The notes: generated by a model not told the origin, from the sequence alone. DNA of 64,000 nucleotides from Paguma larvata (GCA_030068075.1 CM057833.1:51151087-51215086), one strand, 5' to 3'. Shown: positions 34,060 to 46,139, counted from the first letter of the stretch. Translations and numbers: made by a program.

Positions 34060-34660
34060 CTTTTTTGATATTGTATTTTTAAGCTCTAGAATATCGAGTT
34101 GATTATTTTACAGTTTCTATTTCTCTTTTGGGATTCCCTCTTTACCCATGTTGCTCATCTTTCATTTGTGGTCCTTTCACATATTTATAAGAGCCGTTTT
34201 AATATCCCTGTCTTAATGCTGACATAAGACTCATCTGTGGGGTTACTTTTCTTGACTATGTCTCTCCTTTGACTAATAGTTTGTATTTTTCTGTTTCTCC
34301 AAATGTCCAGTAATATTTCATCCCGGATATTGTGGATAATGCATTGTTGAGATAATGTATTCTTATATCCTTCCTCTAAACAAAGTTGAATTTGTACTAA
34401 CAGTTAGCTATTGGCAGATCGCATCAATTCTATTTTTTATTAGGAAGTTTTATTGAGAAATAACTTATATACTCTATAAGTTGAAGATGTATATATATAT
34501 GTATACGTTCTGACCATCCAATTTTCCTCCACATTTTTTCTCCTCCACCCTCTTCTTCTGATAACCACATGTCTATATTCTATTAATCTTAAATAGAAGC
34601 TTGTTTTAGGTTTTGTTATAATGGATTTATTTCCCTTTTGCATTTAATTCTAGACTGGCT
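34060..34660 (-). mobile_element. L1M/HAL1-like fossil fragments
   Basis: 'gtatttttctgtttctccaa', 'cggatattgtggataatgca' (about 34270-34350) and 'gaagttttattgagaaataa' (34443) resemble antisense old L1/HAL1 text. Weakly supported. Confidence 0.4.
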
Positions 34661-34735
34661 CCCTTAGTCCTACACTTACTCATAAGGTACGGCTTTTCTG
34701 AGGTTTTAGTAAAAAGTCTAAGATGTTTATCAAAT

Positions 34736-34902
34736 CTTTTTTTTTTAATTTGAGAGAGAGAGACCAGTGGAGGGGTAGAGGAAGAGGGAGAGACAGAATC
34801 CTAAGCAAGCTCCATGCCAAACACAGAACCCAACGTGGGGCTCAATCTCATGACCATGAGATCGTGACCTGAGCTGAAATCAAGAGCCACCCAGATGTCC
34901 TT
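34736..34902 (-). mobile_element. Carnivore tRNA-Lys SINE, truncated head
   Basis: GA tract, 'agaatcctaagcaagctcca', 'gagatcgtgacctgagctga', then 'aagagccacccagatgtcc'; about 15 bases of the head are missing. Confidence 0.88.
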
Positions 34903-34924
34903 CAAACCCTTCCCTTTTATTTAT

Positions 34925-35092
34925 TTATTTTTTTAAGTTTATTTATTTATTTTGAGTGGGGGTAGGGACAGAGAGAGAGGGAAAGAGAGAGAATCCCAGG
35001 CAGGCTCCACATTGGTGCAGAGCCCAATGCGGGTCATGACATGAACCAAACTCAAGAGTCAGATGCTTAATCGACTCCACCACCCAGACCCC
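34925..35092 (-). mobile_element. Carnivore tRNA-Lys SINE
   Basis: 'gaatcccaggcaggctccac' and 'agtcagatgcttaatcgact'; head 'ccacccagaccccc'. 'tcaaacccttc' before and 'tcaaaccttc' after look like a TSD shared with the edge of the preceding SINE. Confidence 0.88.
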
Positions 35093-35104
35093 CTCAAACC
35101 TTCT

Positions 35105-37599
35105 TAACTGGCAGAATTTGAATTTCAAACTCTTTCTCCCCAGCTCCTCGCAGCTACTAAAACCTTTGCCTCCTAGCTGCTGCTTTTTGCTAGGTGTCTC
35201 GGATTCTCACTCTGTACATTTACAGTTTTGGAGTCACTAAAATATTTGAAGGGAATTTGAATGAAGAATTTGAGGGATAGCACACATTTATGCATGTAAA
35301 AGGTATGTTCTTCATCACTCAAGCCCAAGTTGACCTGTAATGAACAACTAAAAAATTCAGTAGCTTTAATGAATGAGAGTTGTAGCTTGCCTCAAACTAA
35401 CACTCCGGCTCATAACAATTACAGGCTGTAGACTCTGGGCTTTTCTTCAATATTTATTTGAAAAAAAAAATACAGCTATCACACTAATCCCTTTATTTTA
35501 ATCAATTATTAGTTAAGTTAGTTAAAATAAAATTTGTCAATTTAAAGAAAAATATGAAAAAAATATTAATACCAATGATGCCTGGAAGTGGACAAAATTC
35601 CTGAGGGTGGTGTCCAAGTTACTGATGTATGATAAATAGTAGTATAAATTATTCTCATAAGTCCAAAGCACATTTAGACTGGGGGAAGAGTTTGTTCGAG
35701 ATGGTTACTTGAACAATAACAAACAATTAAGGTAATATGATCCTTTTTATTAAAAATTGACTATAGTGGTGCATTATAATAGGAGGCATAGCTTTAGAAA
35801 AATATTGAGTACATTCATAGATTTTGAGGAATAATGTAAGAGTTAATATTTAAACTATTGTAACTGGATGCTTAACTAACACCGCCATTAACCTTTCCAT
35901 GTCTAGGTAGGTTGTAATATTAGACCAGATAATGACTTCTCCACTTTGAATTTCTTAGTGTCTAGTTTCAAATTTGTAGAATAAGCCATCATGGTAATGT
36001 ATTTTGAGACTGGCCACTGATGAGTAAAAATAATTATGATTCTCCAGCAAGTTTATCAAATTTTGAACTTGGCCGTGGATATTTCACTCCCTTTCAGCTC
36101 CCTTTTCGGCTGTTTCTTAAATGGCATCCCCATACCACATTGATGAAACATGGCTTAGATGCACATGCCACTATTGTGTAAATGCAAGTCCATGACAACC
36201 TGAATCCGAAATGAATGCTTGAGTCAGTGTTAATGAATCAGTACACTCATAATTGGAAAATAAGCCTCTTTCTCTCTCCCCCTGACTTGCTGATACCTCT
36301 CATTAGCTGGTGGTTCTGAGAATGCCTGGGATAAGCATCCGAAGGCAGAGTTGGATGGAGAAATATTCTAATCCTATTGATAACAGAAGAAAAGGGAAAG
36401 GAATTGGGATTTTTTCCCCTTATGTATAGTATTTTAATTAAGCTAAGACTTTGTTGTGTTGTTTACAACTAGGAGAAATACTAGAGGCAGCTGCATTTTA
36501 CATAGTGAGTGGCTATAAATAGAAGAATTAATATAGAAAAGATTAAAAAGCTATGGGGATAATGGGTGTCTGTTACCTCTTGGCACACTATTATGCTTTT
36601 ATTAAAGAAAGCCAGTCTGTATGCCCACTTTTTTGAAATTGAATTTTCTAAGCTGAAAAGAATGGATCCAGAATTTTTAACCCAAGGCTATGTAAGAAAA
36701 CCTCTCTTGTAATTCTCACTTAAAACTCTTTAAGTACAATTCATAATTATGTATTAGTTGCATGACCTTTTTTGGAAATCTTTCTTTCCCTAGATAGCTA
36801 CCTCTTTTTCACTACTGTCAGCCTCTGGCATAGAATCTATGATGATAAAAATCCTCAACAAATATTTGTTGAAGAATCAAATGAACAATTTTTAAAGAGA
36901 ATGACTATATAAAAGTATTGCAAGGACTTTTCTGAAATAGCAAACAGTAGGTAAAGAACTAATATAAACTCAATATGTTTTTTTTTTAAAGAGAGAAATG
37001 AGAAAAGAAGATGAGGTAATTAATATTCTATTTTTTCTAATGAAAAGGCTTACATAAAAACAGGTTAAATTTTATAGGGAATTTATAAACAAATTCTATA
37101 AAATTTTACAAGAAATTCGTGTAATACTACTTTTCCTGAATGTTCTCTCACTACATTCGTCGTGCCGAGTACTGTGTCAGGTTTTGCGTGGACGCATATA
37201 TTTGGAAAACCTGGTGCCTGAGCTCAAAGGAGCTGATGTTCTGGAAGAAAAAACTGGAAAAGTCCTCAAACACCAGTCCTCAAACATCAGTAAGTCCAGT
37301 TCTTACGCAAAGCACCACTCTGTCTTCTGAATTCAGAAGTGCTGTGTGTAAGAACTGGATGAGAAAATGGCAGCCCCAGCCTTCTAAACCAGATTCTTCT
37401 ATCGCTCTGCCCGGGGTAACTTTAAAATCCCATCATATGAGTGATACTTACTTCATTTCTTTCATGTATCCCTACTTACCTAGTAGCTATAAATTGCTCA
37501 ACAACAGGACAGACCCAGTAAAATCTCAGTGTACCTGATTTAGAATGGCTTCCATAAATGGTCCTTTGTTGACACATTTAAAAATTATCAGTATCCATG
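35105..37599. other. Unassigned AT-rich DNA
   Basis: No gene recognised. 36830-36890 ('tcaacaaatatttgttgaag') may be an L2 end. The 132-codon open frame at 37140-37538 overlies L2/CR1-like text ('ctgagctcaaaggagctgat' at 37219) and is not a gene. Confidence 0.4.
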
Positions 37600-37936
37600 T
37601 CGATGCTTTCACAGGTTACAAGGGATATAAGGTATCCATTTAACATTAAAACTTGTTTTCATCTCTTGTAAATTACTGATTAGCCTTAATCCGCATATAG
37701 ATTGGTTCATATCTGCAATCACTGTGTGCATATTTTTCTTTTCTCTTTTCAATGAATGTTATATCATATACATATCTATGTGTCATTTTTTATGTATAAT
37801 TATTCTTAAACATTGTCTTGGAAAACAGGAAACTTCTTTACAATTTGTGAAAGGAAAACTGTTACCAGCCCAGAGCCTAAACACCAACGAGATTACTTCC
37901 AAATGTGTTTACATACCATATTCCTATTTTTCAATA

Positions 37937-38156
37937 ATTAATTAATTAATTATTAGTGTTTATTTATTTTTGAGAGAGAGAGAGACAGAGTGCAGGCAGG
38001 GAGGGGCAGAGAGAGAGGGAGACACAGAATCTGAAGCAGGCTCCAGGCTCTGAGCTGTCAGCACAGAGCCCGATGCAGGGCTCGAACTCACGAACTGTGA
38101 GATCATGACCTGAGCTGAAGTTGGACACTTAACCGACTGAGCCACCCAGGTGCCCC
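37937..38156 (-). mobile_element. Carnivore tRNA-Lys SINE (feliform)
   Basis: Complete minus-strand copy close to consensus, tail ending in (TTAA)n. Perfect 15-bp TSD 'tcctatttttcaata' (37922-37936, 38157-38171). Confidence 0.97.
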
Positions 38157-38380
38157 TCCTATTTTTCAATATTTAGTTCATTTCCAATTTTTCATTCATT
38201 TAGGGGTACGCTAAATACATTTTTACATAAATTTTACATAAACCCCCTTTGGATTATGTCCTTATGAGAAATTCCTTAAAAGTGAGATTACAAATCAAAA
38301 TTAAACTAACACTAATTGACCTCCTACAAAGGCTAACTTGTGGTGCTTTTTCATATATTATGTCAAAAATTAAAATTATT

Positions 38381-38607
38381 GGAGCATCTGGGTGGCTTAG
38401 TCGGTTAAGCATCTGACTCCAGCTCAGGTCATGATCTCATGGCTCGGGAGTTCAAGCCCTGGTTCAGGCTCTGTGCTGACAGCTCGGAGCCTAGAGCTTG
38501 CTTCAGATTCTGTGTCTCCCTGTATCTGTGTCCCTACCTCACTCATGCCCTCTCTCTCTCTCTCTCTCTCTCTCGAAAATAAACATTAAAAATTGTTTTT
38601 GAAAAGC
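38381..38607 (+). mobile_element. Carnivore tRNA-Lys SINE (feliform)
   Basis: 'ggagcatctgggtggcttag' head, 'gtgctgacagctcggagcct' body, (CT)12 tract at 38550-38574. TSD 'taaaattatt' (38371-38380, 38608-38617). Confidence 0.95.
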
Positions 38608-39100
38608 TAAAATTATTTGCATATTAGTATACTCTTTCTCATAATTTTTCTTATCAATATAGATTTGTCCGTATAATTTATGTCCTACTTTAAAAAAAAT
38701 AACATAGAATCTTTCAGTGGGAGGAAGAATAACCTGTACTTCTTCACATATTTCAGAATTGGGAATAGCCAGCTTAGTGTGTAGCGCAGTAGTACAGAAC
38801 CTGAAATCTTGATTTGTAGGTCAGCTGTTTATAGATCGCCTTGTGGCAGGGATATTAAAAGGATGACAACAAGACTAAGAAAATAAAATGAAAAAAAGAA
38901 GGAAATACATTCAAATGATTTTCACTTTTTTGTATTCAGCATTCTTTCCCCCTTCTTATTTACATAGATATCTTACATATCTATTACAGAAAACTTAGAA
39001 AATGTAGATATATAAAAAAAGGGAAAAAAATGTCACCCTAAATCACACTACCTGGAAACCATTAATACGTGGATACATAACTTCCAAGGCAGTACAATTT

Positions 39101-39795
39101 GAAGTACAGAACAATCATGGATTCTCTGTACTTTATTTTGTTAGTTTCTATATCAATTTTTTTTTTAAGTTTTCAGCAGCTTTGAGTAGAACCAGAGGGC
39201 ACTGGTTCAGGAAAGTATACAGCTTTCTCTATCAGAGGATATATAAAATATTCAGGCTTATCATCAACCCGAGAAAAACTCAACCTCCCCCACTTACCAC
39301 CCATCTGTATCCCAGGAAATGGAAGGAATTTTGACCAAGTCAATGCTTTGTCTTTTCTACCAACTCCCAACTCCATCATTTAATGAATTATTTTCTCTTC
39401 AGGTGTGTGTTTCATGTTGATCAAGATGGGTCTGGGAAGGGAAACGAATGAAGAGAAGGTAAATGACAGCTGCCTCAGGGGAATTCTGGGCCCCAGAATC
39501 TCACAAAGTCCACATTGGTGTTCGCAAATATTTAGAGACTTCAAGACGTCTTAATGAAAACAGGAATCTCAAATTAACAGTTGCTGTAAGGTTGGCAAAA
39601 TTACTTTGAACTCTTGTTATCAGCAAATTTATACATGAAGAAAAATCATAGTCTTAATCTTTCTGGAAACAGTTTCTGAATAAAAGAACCATTCAAAGCT
39701 ACTGATGTATCTTCAAAATTCTAAGATAGTGAGCAAATTAACAGCTAAAAATGTCTAATTCATGTGTTTTTAAAGCATGAATAGGTCTGCCTTCT
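39101..39795. other. Unassigned DNA
   Basis: No gene or repeat recognised. Confidence 0.4.
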
Positions 39796-40116
39796 AGCTA
39801 GTATAGACAGTCCCCAACTAATGATGGTTCCACTTATTATTTTTTTACTTTATGATGGTGCAAAACAAATACACATTCAGTAGAAACTGTACTTTATATT
39901 TTGAATTTTAGTCTTTTCCTGGGCTAGTGAAATGAGGTCTGATATTCTCTTGTGATGTTGGGTAGTGGCACTGAGCCACAGTTTTCAGTCGGCCCCTTGA
40001 CCAGGAGAATAAATAAATGATATCCATATAACCATCCTGTTTTTCACTTTTGGTACAGTACTCAATAAATTACATGAGATATTCAATACCTGATTATAAA
40101 ATAGGTTTTGTGTTAG

Positions 40117-40191
40117 GAGTACCTGGGTGCCCCTCCCTTGCTCTCATTCTCCCTTCCTCAAAATAAATAAACATTTTTTAATTAAAAGAAG
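40117..40191 (+). mobile_element. 75-bp internally deleted carnivore SINE
   Basis: Only the first bases of the head ('gagtacctgggtgcccctcc') are joined to the end of the body ('aaaataaataaacatttttt'); the tRNA A/B boxes and most of the body are absent. The flanks 'aaaataggttttgtgttag' (40098-40116) and 'aaaataggctttgcgttag' (40192-40210) are a 19-bp TSD with two mismatches. Confidence 0.88.
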
Positions 40192-40268
40192 AAAATAGGC
40201 TTTGCGTTAGATGATTTTGCCCAACTATAGGCTGATGTAAGTTTCTGAGGATGTTTAAAGTAAGCTGG

Positions 40269-42530
40269 GCTTCACAGCTAACATCATCCTCAATGGGGAA
40301 AAACTGAGAGCCTTCCCCCTGATATCAGGAACATGACAGGGATGTCCACTCTCACCACTGCTATTTAACATAGTGTTGGAGGTCGTAGCATCAGCAATCA
40401 GACAAGAAAGCAAAATAAAAGGCATCAGGATAGGCAAGGACGAAGTCAAACTTTCACTTTTTGCAGACGACATGATACTTTACATGGAAAACCCAAAAGA
40501 ATCCACTGAAAGCCTACTATAACTGATACATGAATTTGGCAAAGTTGCAGGATACAAAATCAACGTACAGAAATCGGTTGCTTTCCTTTACACCAACAAT
40601 GAAGCAATAGAAAGAGAAATAAAGAAGCGAATCCCATTCACAATTGCACCAAAAACCATCAAATACCTAGGAATAAACCTAACCAAAGATGTAAAAGACC
40701 TTTACGTGGCAAACTATAAAAAACTTATGAAGGAAATTGGGGAAGACACAAGGAAATGGAAAAACATCCCATGCTCATGGATCGGAAGAATAAATATCGT
40801 TAAAATGGCAATACTACCTAAAGCAATCTACACATTCAATGCAATCCCAATCAAAATTGCACCAGCATACTTCTCAAAGCTAGAGCAAACAATCCTAAAA
40901 TTTGTATGGAACCACAAAAGACCCCGAATAGCCAAAGTAATTCTGAAGAATAAAACCAAAGCGGGAGGCATCACAATCCCAGATTTTAACCTCTACTACA
41001 AAGCGGTAGTCATCAAGACAGCATGGTATTGGCACAAGAACAGACACATAGACCAATGGAATAGAATAGAGAACCCAGAAATGGACCCACAAGCATATGG
41101 CCAACTAATCTTTGACAAAGCAGGAAAGAGTATCCAATGGAAAAAAGACAGCCTCTTTAACAAATGGTGCTGGGAGAACTGGACAGCAACATGCAGAAGA
41201 ATGAAACTAGACCACTTCCTTACACCACTCACAAAAATAAACTCTAAATGGATGAAGGATCTGAATGTGAGACAGGAAACCATCAAAACCCTAGAGGAGA
41301 AAGCAGGAAAAAACCTCTTTGACCTGAGCCACAGCAATTTGCTATGCGACTCATCTCCAGAGGCGAGGGAATTGAAAGCAAAAATGAACTACTGGGACCT
41401 CATCAAGATAAAAAGCTTCTGCACGGCAAAGGAAACAACCAACAAAACTAATAGACAGCCGACGGAATGGGAAAGGATAATCGCAAATGACATATCAGAT
41501 AAAGGACTAGTATCTAAAATCTATAAAGAACTTACCAAACTCCACACCCGAAAAACAAATAATCCAATGAAAAAGTGGGCGGAAGATATGAATAGACACT
41601 TCTCCAAAGAGGACATTCAGATGGCCAACAGACACATGAAACGATGCTCAAAGTCACTCATCATCAGGGAAACACAAATCAAAACCACACTGAGATACCA
41701 CCTTACACCGGTTCGAGTGGCTAAAATGAATAAATCAGGAAACTATAGATGCTGGCGAGGATGTGGAGAAGCAGGCACCCTCCTACACTGTTGGTGGGAA
41801 TGCAAACTAGTGCAGCCGCTCTGGAAAATGGTGTGGAGGTTCCTCAAAAAAATGAAAATAGAGCTACCCTATGACCCAGCAATAGCACTGCTAGGAATCT
41901 ATCCAAAAGACACTGGAATGCTGATGCATAGGGGCATGTGTACCCCAATGTTCATAGCAGCACTTTCGACAATAGCCAAATCATGGAAGCAGACCAAGTG
42001 CCCATCAACTGACGAATGGATAAAGAAGATGTGGTACATATATACAATGGACTACTACATGGCAGTGAGAAAAAATGAAATCTGGCCATGTGTAGCAACA
42101 TGGATGGAACTGGAGGGTATTATGTTAAGTGAAATAAGTCAGTCAGAAAAAGACAGATACCATATGTTTCCATGAATAGGTGGACTTTGTGAGACTAAGC
42201 AAAAACCAGGGGGAGGGCTAGAGGGGAAAGGAAAAAAAGACACAGAGAGGGAGGGAGATAAAACATAAGAGACTCTCAAAGACTAAGAACAATCTGAGGG
42301 TGAGGGAGGTGAGGGAGGTAAGGGAGAGGGGAGAGGGGGTGACAGATAGTAAAGAGGGCACGTGTTGGGATGAACACTGGGTGTTATATATAAACCAATT
42401 TGAAAATAAACTATTACAATAAAAAAATAAATAAAATAAAATGTAAATGAGGGAAAAAAAACATACGTATGTATATGAAACATTGAAAGTACCATAAAAT
42501 GTTAAAAAAAGGGAAAAAAATAAAAAAAAT
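40269..42530 (+). mobile_element. 5'-truncated L1, plus strand, with open ORF2 C-terminus and 3' tail
   Basis: L1 copy starting inside the ORF2 reverse-transcriptase domain. The reading frame is cut by TGA at 40334-40336 (a CGA-to-TGA change in the RQGCPLSP motif) and TAA at 40520-40522. The catalytic FADD motif is intact at 40460-40471. From there the frame is open for 489 codons (40706-42175), covering thumb and Cys-rich C-terminus ('[17 protein letters not shown]', '[16 protein letters not shown]'). The 3' UTR has a G-rich tract (42200-42345). After a first A-rich stretch (42418-42440) come about 60 non-L1 bases and a second A-rich end at 42506-42530, suggesting a 3' transduction. TSD 'aaagtaagctgg' at 40257-40268 and 42531-42542. 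Without endonuclease and ORF1 it cannot move by itself. Confidence 0.95.
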
Positions 42531-42646
42531 AAAGTAAGCTGGACTAAACTACAATGTTCAGGAGGTTAGGTGTATTAAATATATTTTCAACTTATAATGG
42601 GATTATTGGGACTTAACCACATCACAAATTAAGGAAGATCTGTAAT

Positions 42647-44736
42647 AATATTTACTATATTAGAACCATTGAAAAATAAATAACATCAATGAAAATGTAT
42701 TCATTTGTAATACAAATAAATTCTTTATAATTAACATGTAAATTTATCAAAAATCTTTCTTTGCTTCCCTGACATATTGTTCACAGAATTTATTTGGTAC
42801 TTAACTCACAATTAAAACATTGTTTTTATAAAAAATGTAAACTTCATTAAAATTATTAACTTTAAAGACCCAAATTCTGGGAACACATGATACTTTTGTC
42901 CCCTCCCCCTCCCACTATATTATTTTTAGTTCTTTTATTGGTTATCATTATAACTTTAAAAAATATTTAAAATCCTACTTCTCTTTCTGTCAACATTAAT
43001 CAGTATCCTGACTAAGTTCTGTAAATGGGAAATGAGAAAACCCTTTTCTTTATGTTTCTACCCCGCCTCCCACTTTCCACCTTCTGTCAGTTACATTTTT
43101 ACACTATAACATTAACAATTAATCTGTTTTGCAGCTATGACAGATCCACATCTTGTCTGAAGGCTGACTGTAAATGTTAAAAACCGATATGTCTAATTTT
43201 TATATTTTTATCTATGTAAATATTTTTTCTCACATTGGTTGAAGGAGTATGCTAGGATTACATTGTTTACGTGGTCCCCATCTGACCCCCTGGCCACTTA
43301 AAAGAAAATATTCTTTATTAAAAATATTCAGTGAACTCTATTTTCTTATACCATTATTTTATTTTATATTTCAACATTATTTTATTGTACAGCTTTTGTT
43401 TTACCTGGAGTTTGTAATTACCATTATTTTCTCATTCACTTAAAAAAAAGTCCTTGCAGATTCTCAAGTTGTCCTGCCCTCTCAATCATGCCATCTAAAG
43501 CGTGGAGCCCCCCTTTTCCTCCAAAGAACTTCCCCCCAAAAAATATATCCTCTTTCAGTGTGGCCTAGCTTTTTCTACAGTTGCTGGCAATGGCCATCTT
43601 AGAACTTCCCTTCACCACCCTGTAGGATGGGCCCTATGGGAGCTCTGCCAGTTACCTATCATCTTCATCATTTCCCTTTGGAAGAGAACCCCAAGTTTTA
43701 ACTAGACATTTTGTTACCTGATATAAAACAAATTTCCTCATGTTTGGTGTGACTATGCAGCAATTCTGGCCAATGACATGGAACCAGAAGTGTAGTTTGA
43801 TATGCCTCACAAAGCTTTTGAGGAAACCGACTCAGCAGACTTTATCTCTCTGCATTTTCTTCTTCCTCCAGCCTGTAGCTATAGCGCTGGCATACCACTA
43901 TCCATCTTGTATCATTATGTGAGCTTGAGTAAGGGAATAAAATGCTAGGATGATAGAACAGAAAGGTAAATGCCTAGGTCTTAAATGACAATGTGTAGAC
44001 GTCATGTTAGTACTACATTGCCTGTCTTTGAATTTCTTTTATGTGGGAAAGCAGTAAGTCTCTATCCTGTTTAAATCACCGTTACTTTTTTGTCTGTTAC
44101 ATATACAAACCTAATACTATCTGATATGGATTCACAGTTTCTAATATCCCATGTCTTCTTCCTTGCTTTTCTGAATATAGTCTTAATACTCTCTTAATAC
44201 TTAATGCTTGCATAGTAACATTACTTGTTTTATACCCACTTTCTGAGTACTTCTCTGTTTAGAGAATTACCTATTTAAAGAAACTTGTTAGGAGAAAACA
44301 GATCACTATACTTTATAAGAGCTGAAAATGCCAGACAATTTCAGCTAAGTCAAAATCCTGAAGCTGGAAGAGGAGTAGAAAGTGTGAAAAAGGCTCAATC
44401 CCACACTTAGAAGCCTTCCCCTAAAAGGGACACACATCACTTTTCTCATACATCCGTTGACAGAGAGCAGTCGTATGGTCTTACCTGGGTAAAAGGGTGG
44501 CTAAGAAATGTAATGCCTAACTAAAAAGCTTCTATGGAGAAGGAGCATAAATTCTGATCGTCTGTTAACCATCTCTGCCATAACTCACAACATTAAATAT
44601 TTTTATATAGTGTTAAGCATTTGTCTTTTCTTTTTTCTTTCTTGTGTGTATGTATATATGTCTGTTGTTGCCTTGGGCCCATCTTTTAATTGGAAGTTCA
44701 TGCATGTTTTCATCAACCTCCATGAGCTCTGTATAT
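42647..44736. other. Unassigned AT-rich DNA
   Basis: About 2.1 kb without a recognised gene or named repeat. Open frames (43249-43922) are under 70 codons and featureless. Confidence 0.4.
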
Positions 44737-44754
44737 CTATGAACACTGATCTTT

Positions 44755-44970
44755 TTTTTAATTTATTTATTTATTTTGAGAGAGAGAGAGAGTACAAGTT
44801 GGGGAGGAGCAGAGAAAGAGAAAACGAGAGGGAGAGAGAGAATCCCAAGTAGGCGATGGGCTGTTAGCACAGAGCCCAATGTGGAGGGCTTGATCTCATG
44901 AATCATGAGATCATGACCTGAGCTGGAGTCAAGAGGCGGACACTCAACTGACTGAGCCACTCAGGTACCC
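44755..44970 (-). mobile_element. Carnivore tRNA-Lys SINE
   Basis: Minus strand, head 'gactgagccactcaggtacc'. TSD 'ctatgaacactgatcttt' (44737-44754) and 'ctatggacactcatcttt' (44971-44988), two mismatches. Confidence 0.95.
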
Positions 44971-45209
44971 CTATGGACACTCATCTTTCAGCTGTCGTAT
45001 TTTTGGAAATTGTGTTTCCCAGTTTGTTACTGGTTTTCAAATTATATTTATGATTGCTTTTGATTTATATAAGCATCACATCAAATCTTTCAATTTATGG
45101 GGTTTTTTAAATTCTCTATCGTTTTTTAGTTGAGTATGTTCAACTTTTTCTCAGAGACGAAAAGGCTATACATTAAAATATTCTTGTGTTTTTTTAAAAT
45201 AATTAAATG

Positions 45210-45395
45210 TAGGGTGTCTCAGTCAGTTGAATGTCTGACTCTTGATTTCATCTCAGGTCACGATCCCAGGGTCATGAGACTGAGTACTGCGTCGGGCTCT
45301 GCATTCAGCATGAAATCTGCCTAAGATTCTCCCCCCTCCTACCCTCTCCCCTACTCACACTCTCTCTTTCTCTCTAAAATAAAATAAGTAATAAT
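45210..45395 (+). mobile_element. Carnivore tRNA-Lys SINE, head deleted
   Basis: Begins 'tagggtgtctcagtcagttg', lacking the 'gcctgggtgg' bases, then 'cgatcccagggtcatgagac' and 'cattcagcatgaaatctgcc'. This body is the non-feliform older SINEC type (cf. 'gagcatgagcctgcttgg'). Confidence 0.82.
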
Positions 45396-45910
45396 AATAA
45401 AATAGTTAAATTAATAGTTAAATTTAAATAGTTAATTTATTTTGATAAATGGCATGAGTTAAGAATGTTTGTTTTTTTTCAGAGTAGCCAATTTCTATAA
45501 CACACTTTACTTCCTTACTTTTCTTTATGTATTAAATTTTTAGACATTCCAATTTCAGCTTCTGGGTTTTTTATCTATTGACTTTCTATCTATTTTTTAA
45601 AATTTAAGTACAGTTGATACACAGTGTTACGTTAGTTTCAAATGTACGGCATAGTGATTCAACAATTCCGTACATTATGCTATGTTTATCACAACCTTAA
45701 CTATCATTTGTCACCATTGAATATTATTGCAACACCATTAACTGTTTTCTTTATGCTGTATCTTTTATCCCTATGACTTATTCATTCCATAACTGGAAGC
45801 CTGTATCTCCCCTTCATTCCCCTTCACCCATTTTGCTGATCCCTTACCTCCCTTCCCTCTGGTAACCACCAGTTTGTTCTATGTATTTATGAGTCTGCTT
45901 CTGCTTTTTT

Positions 45911-46139
45911 TAAATATTTTTTTTAGTTTTTTAACGTTTATTTATTTTTGAAAGAGAGAGAGAGAGACAAAGTGTGAGTGGAGGAAGGGTCAGAAAGAGA
46001 GGGAGACATAGAATCCAAAGCAGGTTCCAGGCTGAGCTGTCAGCATGGAGCCTGATGCGGGACTTGAATTCACCAGTAGTGAGATCATGACCTGAGCCGA
46101 AGTCAGATGCTTAACTGACTGAACCACCCAGGCGTCCCT
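45911..46139 (-). mobile_element. Carnivore tRNA-Lys SINE
   Basis: Complete minus-strand copy ending 'gaaccacccaggcgtccc'. TSD 'ttctgctttttt' (45899-45910, 46140-46151). Confidence 0.94.

Larger units (their letters stand above)
37600..39100 (-). mobile_element. L1M-like fossil fragments
   Basis: Old antisense L1 3'-region text ('attccttaaaagtgagatta' at 38271, 'aacttagaaaatgtagatat' at 38993), split by two SINEs. Heavily diverged, so the limits are approximate. Confidence 0.4.
39798..42646 (+). mobile_element. Tigger-like DNA transposon, split by a SINE and an L1
   Basis: Non-autonomous cut-and-paste relic. The left end 'acagtccccaactaatgatg' (39808) and the right end (42600-42645: 'gggacttaaccacatcacaa', 'aaggaagatctgta') are degenerate inverted termini. 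Between them 'acattcagtagaaactgtac', 'aataaattacatgagatatt' and 'gttagatgattttgcccaac' match a common mammalian TcMar/Tigger-type repeat. It is interrupted by the mini-SINE at 40117-40191 and the L1 at 40269-42530; removing both restores one continuous element of about 500 bases. Exact subfamily not certain. Confidence 0.6.

Noticed and set aside
37140..37538. 132-codon plus-strand frame
   Set aside because: No domain; it overlies L2/CR1-like text.
40895..41337. Minus-strand frames of 69 and 113 codons
   Set aside because: They are antisense shadows of the L1 ORF2.
40706..42175. 489-codon open frame as a host gene
   Set aside because: It is the C-terminal part of L1 ORF2, in frame with the upstream RT motif and bounded by an L1 TSD.
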